Source of the DNA: Ardenticatenaceae bacterium | GTDB taxonomy: Bacteria > Chloroflexota > Anaerolineae > Promineifilales > Promineifilaceae | Length of the DNA stretch: 64,000 bases | Assembly: GCA_020634455.1 (NCBI GenBank) | Contig: JACKBQ010000001.1 | Location: forward strand, 1 to 64,000 | Direction of reading: 5' to 3' | Part shown: positions 61,767 through 64,000 of the stretch, one piece after another | How the letters are laid out: each line of letters starts with the position of its first letter | How positions within the stretch are numbered: position 1 is the stretch's first letter | Position numbers and translations under genes: made by a program | The notes under the pieces: generated by a model | The model's input: only the letters and a program-made list of their open reading frames with translations | The model's database searches: none | Told to the model about the DNA's origin: nothing

Positions 61767-61795
61767 TTGACAGTCAATAAAAGACGGAGTAAGAA
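61767..61795 (+). promoter_or_regulatory. Possible promoter of the peptidase gene
   Basis: A perfect TTGACA at 61767-61772 is followed 17 bases later by TAAGAA, a poor -10. It would serve the gene at 61859. Listed with low confidence. Confidence 0.3.
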
Positions 61796-61858
61796 AGAGC
61801 CAACTGTGGTAAACGCAGCGCACGATAAAATTCAGCTTTTGACAAAAAGGAGAGCGAG

Positions 61859-62995
61859 ATGAATGCTAAAACCTATTTACACAAGATAGAACAAAATTAT
61901 CCAGGTATTTGGGAGCGAATGGAGGAGGAGATTACGGCCGTTTCCTACTTCAATCTCTTCAAACAACTATCCGACAACTACTCACCTACCCTCACCGTCT
62001 CGCGGGTGCAAGGGCCACTCGTCGAATCGCTGCTGGCAGGAAGTAATGTCAAAGTAGATCGCAACCTGCGCAAATCGGGCAGCATTGGCCTGACCATCGG
62101 CCAGGAGCCAGCTCCCATTTGGCTCTCTGGCCACGCCGATATTTGTAGCTACCTCACTGGCCCCTGGGATGGCACAGGTTATCCGCTCACCCCCTTTTGC
62201 ATGCCCCGCGCCCGGCCCGGCGGTCGCCCCGCCGTCGCCCTCGGCACGCCGGAAAATGGCGGCGCTTTGGCACGATTGGCCGAAGGCGAAATGGTGACAA
62301 CCGAGGAAGGCGACACCTTTTTTGCCACCCAGGAAACAAGCTTGCCCCCCTGGACGCGCGTGGTCTACCATCTGGAAGCCACCTGGGATCAGGAAAGCGA
62401 CAAAATTCACGGCTACATTGACAACCAGGCCACGTGTGCCGCGCTCATTCTGGCAGCCCGCTTACTGTCCCAATACAACGTCAACGCCCTGCTGCTGCTC
62501 AACGATGAAGAGGAAGGGCCGGTAGACAAAGGGAATCAGGGCTTCTCTCGCGCCATGCAGCGGCTTTTACACCGCACGCCGCTGGACCAACTGCCAGACA
62601 TGGTGATTGTGAGCGACGGGCATATGCCTTCTGGCGTTGATCCTGATGATGATTCTTCAGTTTTTGGACAGGGGGCTTTGTATGGTGGCCTGAGCAGTGG
62701 CGCACGTGGGGCTGTGGTGCCGCCACAATTGCTTCAATTTGCCGGTGAGCTGGCTCCCGAATTGGCCACGCAGGGCATCAAACTGTCAAAAAATTCGGGT
62801 TACATCAGTCGCAGCGACGATATTTCAGCGATGCAGTTTACCCAAAATGTGATGCTCATTGGCTTTGCGGGGACTTCTTCGCACTTTGACCTGATTCCCA
62901 CGATGAAATGTTCTGATCTAGTGAATCTCACCAAAACGTTGGTCGTTTACGCCCTCATGGCGCAAGATGCGGCGTGGCGGGCAAAATACCTTTAA
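61859..62995 (+). CDS. M20/M42-type zinc peptidase-like protein
   Basis: A 378-residue protein with the metal-site pattern of the M20/M18/M42 clan: LSGHADICSY (His, Asp), DNQATCAALI (bridging Asp), LNDEEEG (Glu pair), VSDGHMP (Asp) and SSHFDLIPT (His). Peptidase activity is inferred only. The middle (about 110-170) is an unrecognised insertion. GGAGAG precedes the ATG. It is divergent from the PfkB kinase. Confidence 0.7.
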   Translation: MNAKTYLHKIEQNYPGIWERMEEEITAVSYFNLFKQLSDNYSPTLTVSRVQGPLVESLLAGSNVKVDRNLRKSGSIGLTIGQEPAPIWLSGHADICSYLTGPWDGTGYPLTPFCMPRARPGGRPAVALGTPENGGALARLAEGEMVTTEEGDTFFATQETSLPPWTRVVYHLEATWDQESDKIHGYIDNQATCAALILAARLLSQYNVNALLLLNDEEEGPVDKGNQGFSRAMQRLLHRTPLDQLPDMVIVSDGHMPSGVDPDDDSSVFGQGALYGGLSSGARGAVVPPQLLQFAGELAPELATQGIKLSKNSGYISRSDDISAMQFTQNVMLIGFAGTSSHFDLIPTMKCSDLVNLTKTLVVYALMAQDAAWRAKYL

Positions 62996-63044
62996 CACAG
63001 CTCCTTTCAAATAAAGTGGAGTGAGCATTTGAGGATGTTTTTTG

Positions 63045-63097
63045 GTAGCCGCGGATTTTTACCGCGCGATTTTTTCGCGGAAAGAATCCGCGGCTAC
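63045..63097. repeat. Intergenic hairpin, 13-bp stem and 27-base loop
   Basis: GTAGCCGCGGATT (63045-63057) pairs exactly with AATCCGCGGCTAC (63085-63097). The loop contains CCGCG and CGCGG words that can pair further. It lies between convergent genes and may stop both transcripts, though there is no T run. Confidence 0.6.
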
Positions 63098-63101
63098 GGG
63101 T

Positions 63102-64000
63102 TTAGAGTTGCAGGATGAGCCCTTGGTTGGGGGCGAGGGTGAAGTTGGCGAGGGCCAGTTCGCCTGTACGCTGCATGTCGGTAGCCAGGATGATGCGGGT
63201 GGTTGTGCCTAAATCTTTTATGTTAACTTGTTGGGGTTCCCCGCTGAAATTGAGGAGGATGAGGAAGGAACGGCCGTTCCCCTCCACACTTTCCCGCACA
63301 TAAGCCAACACATTCTCATTGTTCGCTTCCACATCTTGGTAGCTGCCCACATGCAGGGCCGGTTCGTCGCGGCGCAGCTGGGTGAGGGCGCGGTAGAAGT
63401 TAAGCATGGAGGTCAGGTCTTCGTTTTGGGCGGCGACGTTGATGGTTTTGTAATTGTCAGCAACCGGGAGCCAGGGAACGGCCGTTTCCCCAGAAAATCC
63501 TGCATTCACCGAACCATCCCACTGCATCGGCGTGCGCTCCGGGTCGCGGCCAATGATGTGGGCAATCTCTGGCTGGTTGACGGCGGGCGGATCCTGAATG
63601 AACGCTGGCGGAATGTGGCCATCCACCATGCCGAGCTCCTCGCCGTAGTAGGTAGTGGGCGTGCCGCGCAGCGTCAGCAGCAGCATGTTGGCCACGCGCG
63701 CCTGGTCCACGCCGACGCGGGTGGCGATGCGGTGCTGGTCGTGGTTGCCCAGCACCCAGTTGGGCGTGGCTCCAGCGGGCAGCGCGGCTTCGTAGCTGTT
63801 TACCAATTGGCGGATATTTTGCGCCTGCCACTTTGCCTGGATGAGGTGGAAGTTAAACGGCATGTGGCATTCGTCGAAATTGGGGCCGTAGTAGGCCATC
63901 AGCTCATCATACGGCAGGTAGATTTCGCCTACCATCATGCGCTCGTCGTATGCGTCCAGCACGGCGCGCATTTGGCGAATGAGGTCGTGTACTTCCGGCA
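63102..64000 (-). CDS. GH13 alpha-glucosidase/alpha-amylase, 3' part
   Basis: The C-terminal 299 residues of a GH13 enzyme that runs off the window edge. MVGEIYLP holds the acid/base Glu and VLGNHDQHRIATR the third catalytic Asp, followed by the C-terminal beta-domain (LILLNFSGEPQQV). The segment GRDPERTPMQWDGSVNAGFS is typical of the oligo-1,6-glucosidase / trehalulose synthase group, so it probably cleaves short alpha-glucans inside the cell. With glgB and the amylopullulanase it makes a third alpha-glucan enzyme. The start is outside the window. Confidence 0.85.
   Translation of the reverse strand, partial: PEVHDLIRQMRAVLDAYDERMMVGEIYLPYDELMAYYGPNFDECHMPFNFHLIQAKWQAQNIRQLVNSYEAALPAGATPNWVLGNHDQHRIATRVGVDQARVANMLLLTLRGTPTTYYGEELGMVDGHIPPAFIQDPPAVNQPEIAHIIGRDPERTPMQWDGSVNAGFSGETAVPWLPVADNYKTINVAAQNEDLTSMLNFYRALTQLRRDEPALHVGSYQDVEANNENVLAYVRESVEGNGRSFLILLNFSGEPQQVNIKDLGTTTRIILATDMQRTGELALANFTLAPNQGLILQL

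Noticed and set aside
1..64000. Insertion sequence or prophage
   Set aside because: No transposase, integrase or phage gene was seen; the many inverted repeats are short and not linked with any such gene.
1..64000. ACGGCCGT as a restriction-site artefact or vector sequence
   Set aside because: Copies are spread evenly, in varied contexts and inside conserved genes, and are not junctions, so a cloning origin is excluded.

Overview
The window looks like chromosomal DNA of a free-living heterotrophic bacterium, most likely a Chloroflexota member (Anaerolineae or Caldilineae type). This is an inference from gene content and style: a zinc-ribbon LysM protein with a Thr/Pro-rich linker, a giant secreted amylopullulanase, the recA-recX-rny order, a hut pathway, and repeat-rich intergenic DNA. 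Promoters that can be read (two tRNA genes) match sigma-70 consensus hexamers. No transposase, phage gene or CRISPR array was seen.

Layout. 0-10.4 kb: a LysM protein, then a long minus-strand run (flippase, GT4 glycosyltransferase, methyltransferase-GT39 fusion, CaiB-type CoA-transferase, membrane transporter, metallo-beta-lactamase-fold hydrolase) that suggests envelope glycan or lipid synthesis. 10.5-18.5 kb: cupin, aldo/keto reductase, recA-recX-rny, a GNAT plus membrane protein pair, initiator tRNA and a helix-hairpin-helix protein. 18.5-23.8 kb: gamma-carbonic anhydrase and histidine degradation (hutH divergent from hutU-hutI). 24.0-32.6 kb: an unusual biosynthetic run made of a condensation/carrier/thioesterase protein, a free acyl carrier protein, an AMP-forming ligase, an AsnB-type amidotransferase and a NadE-like enzyme, followed by a PrmC-type methyltransferase. 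32.6-46 kb: tRNA-Gly, an atypical response regulator, rpsT, glgB, a large anchored beta-propeller-like protein, a methyltransferase, miaB, and a YbjQ-like / PDZ / DUF58 / MoxR group. 46-51.4 kb: the amylopullulanase. 51.5-64 kb: aldo/keto reductase, TatD, then a nucleoside-salvage island (cytidine deaminase, three nucleoside hydrolases, aminotransferase, ADP-ribosylglycohydrolase, PfkB kinase), an M20/M42-like peptidase, and the 3' part of a second GH13 enzyme.

Two things stand out. First, the palindrome ACGGCCGT is present about 110 times by hand count (about one or two expected), in genes and spacers alike; it behaves like the cyanobacterial HIP1 element and is even used to build a terminator. 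Second, the spacers are packed with hairpins (about 10-15 bp stems, loops of 23-30 bases), CTCTGTG-type repeats and other dispersed repeats, some of which have run into genes and now encode protein C-termini or an in-frame insertion.

The best candidate for an undescribed system is the 24.0-31.6 kb run: it has carrier proteins, a ligase, a condensation domain, a thioesterase and two ammonia- or amide-forming enzymes, but no adenylation domain fused to the condensation protein, so it probably makes a small amide or acyl-amino acid by a non-standard route.
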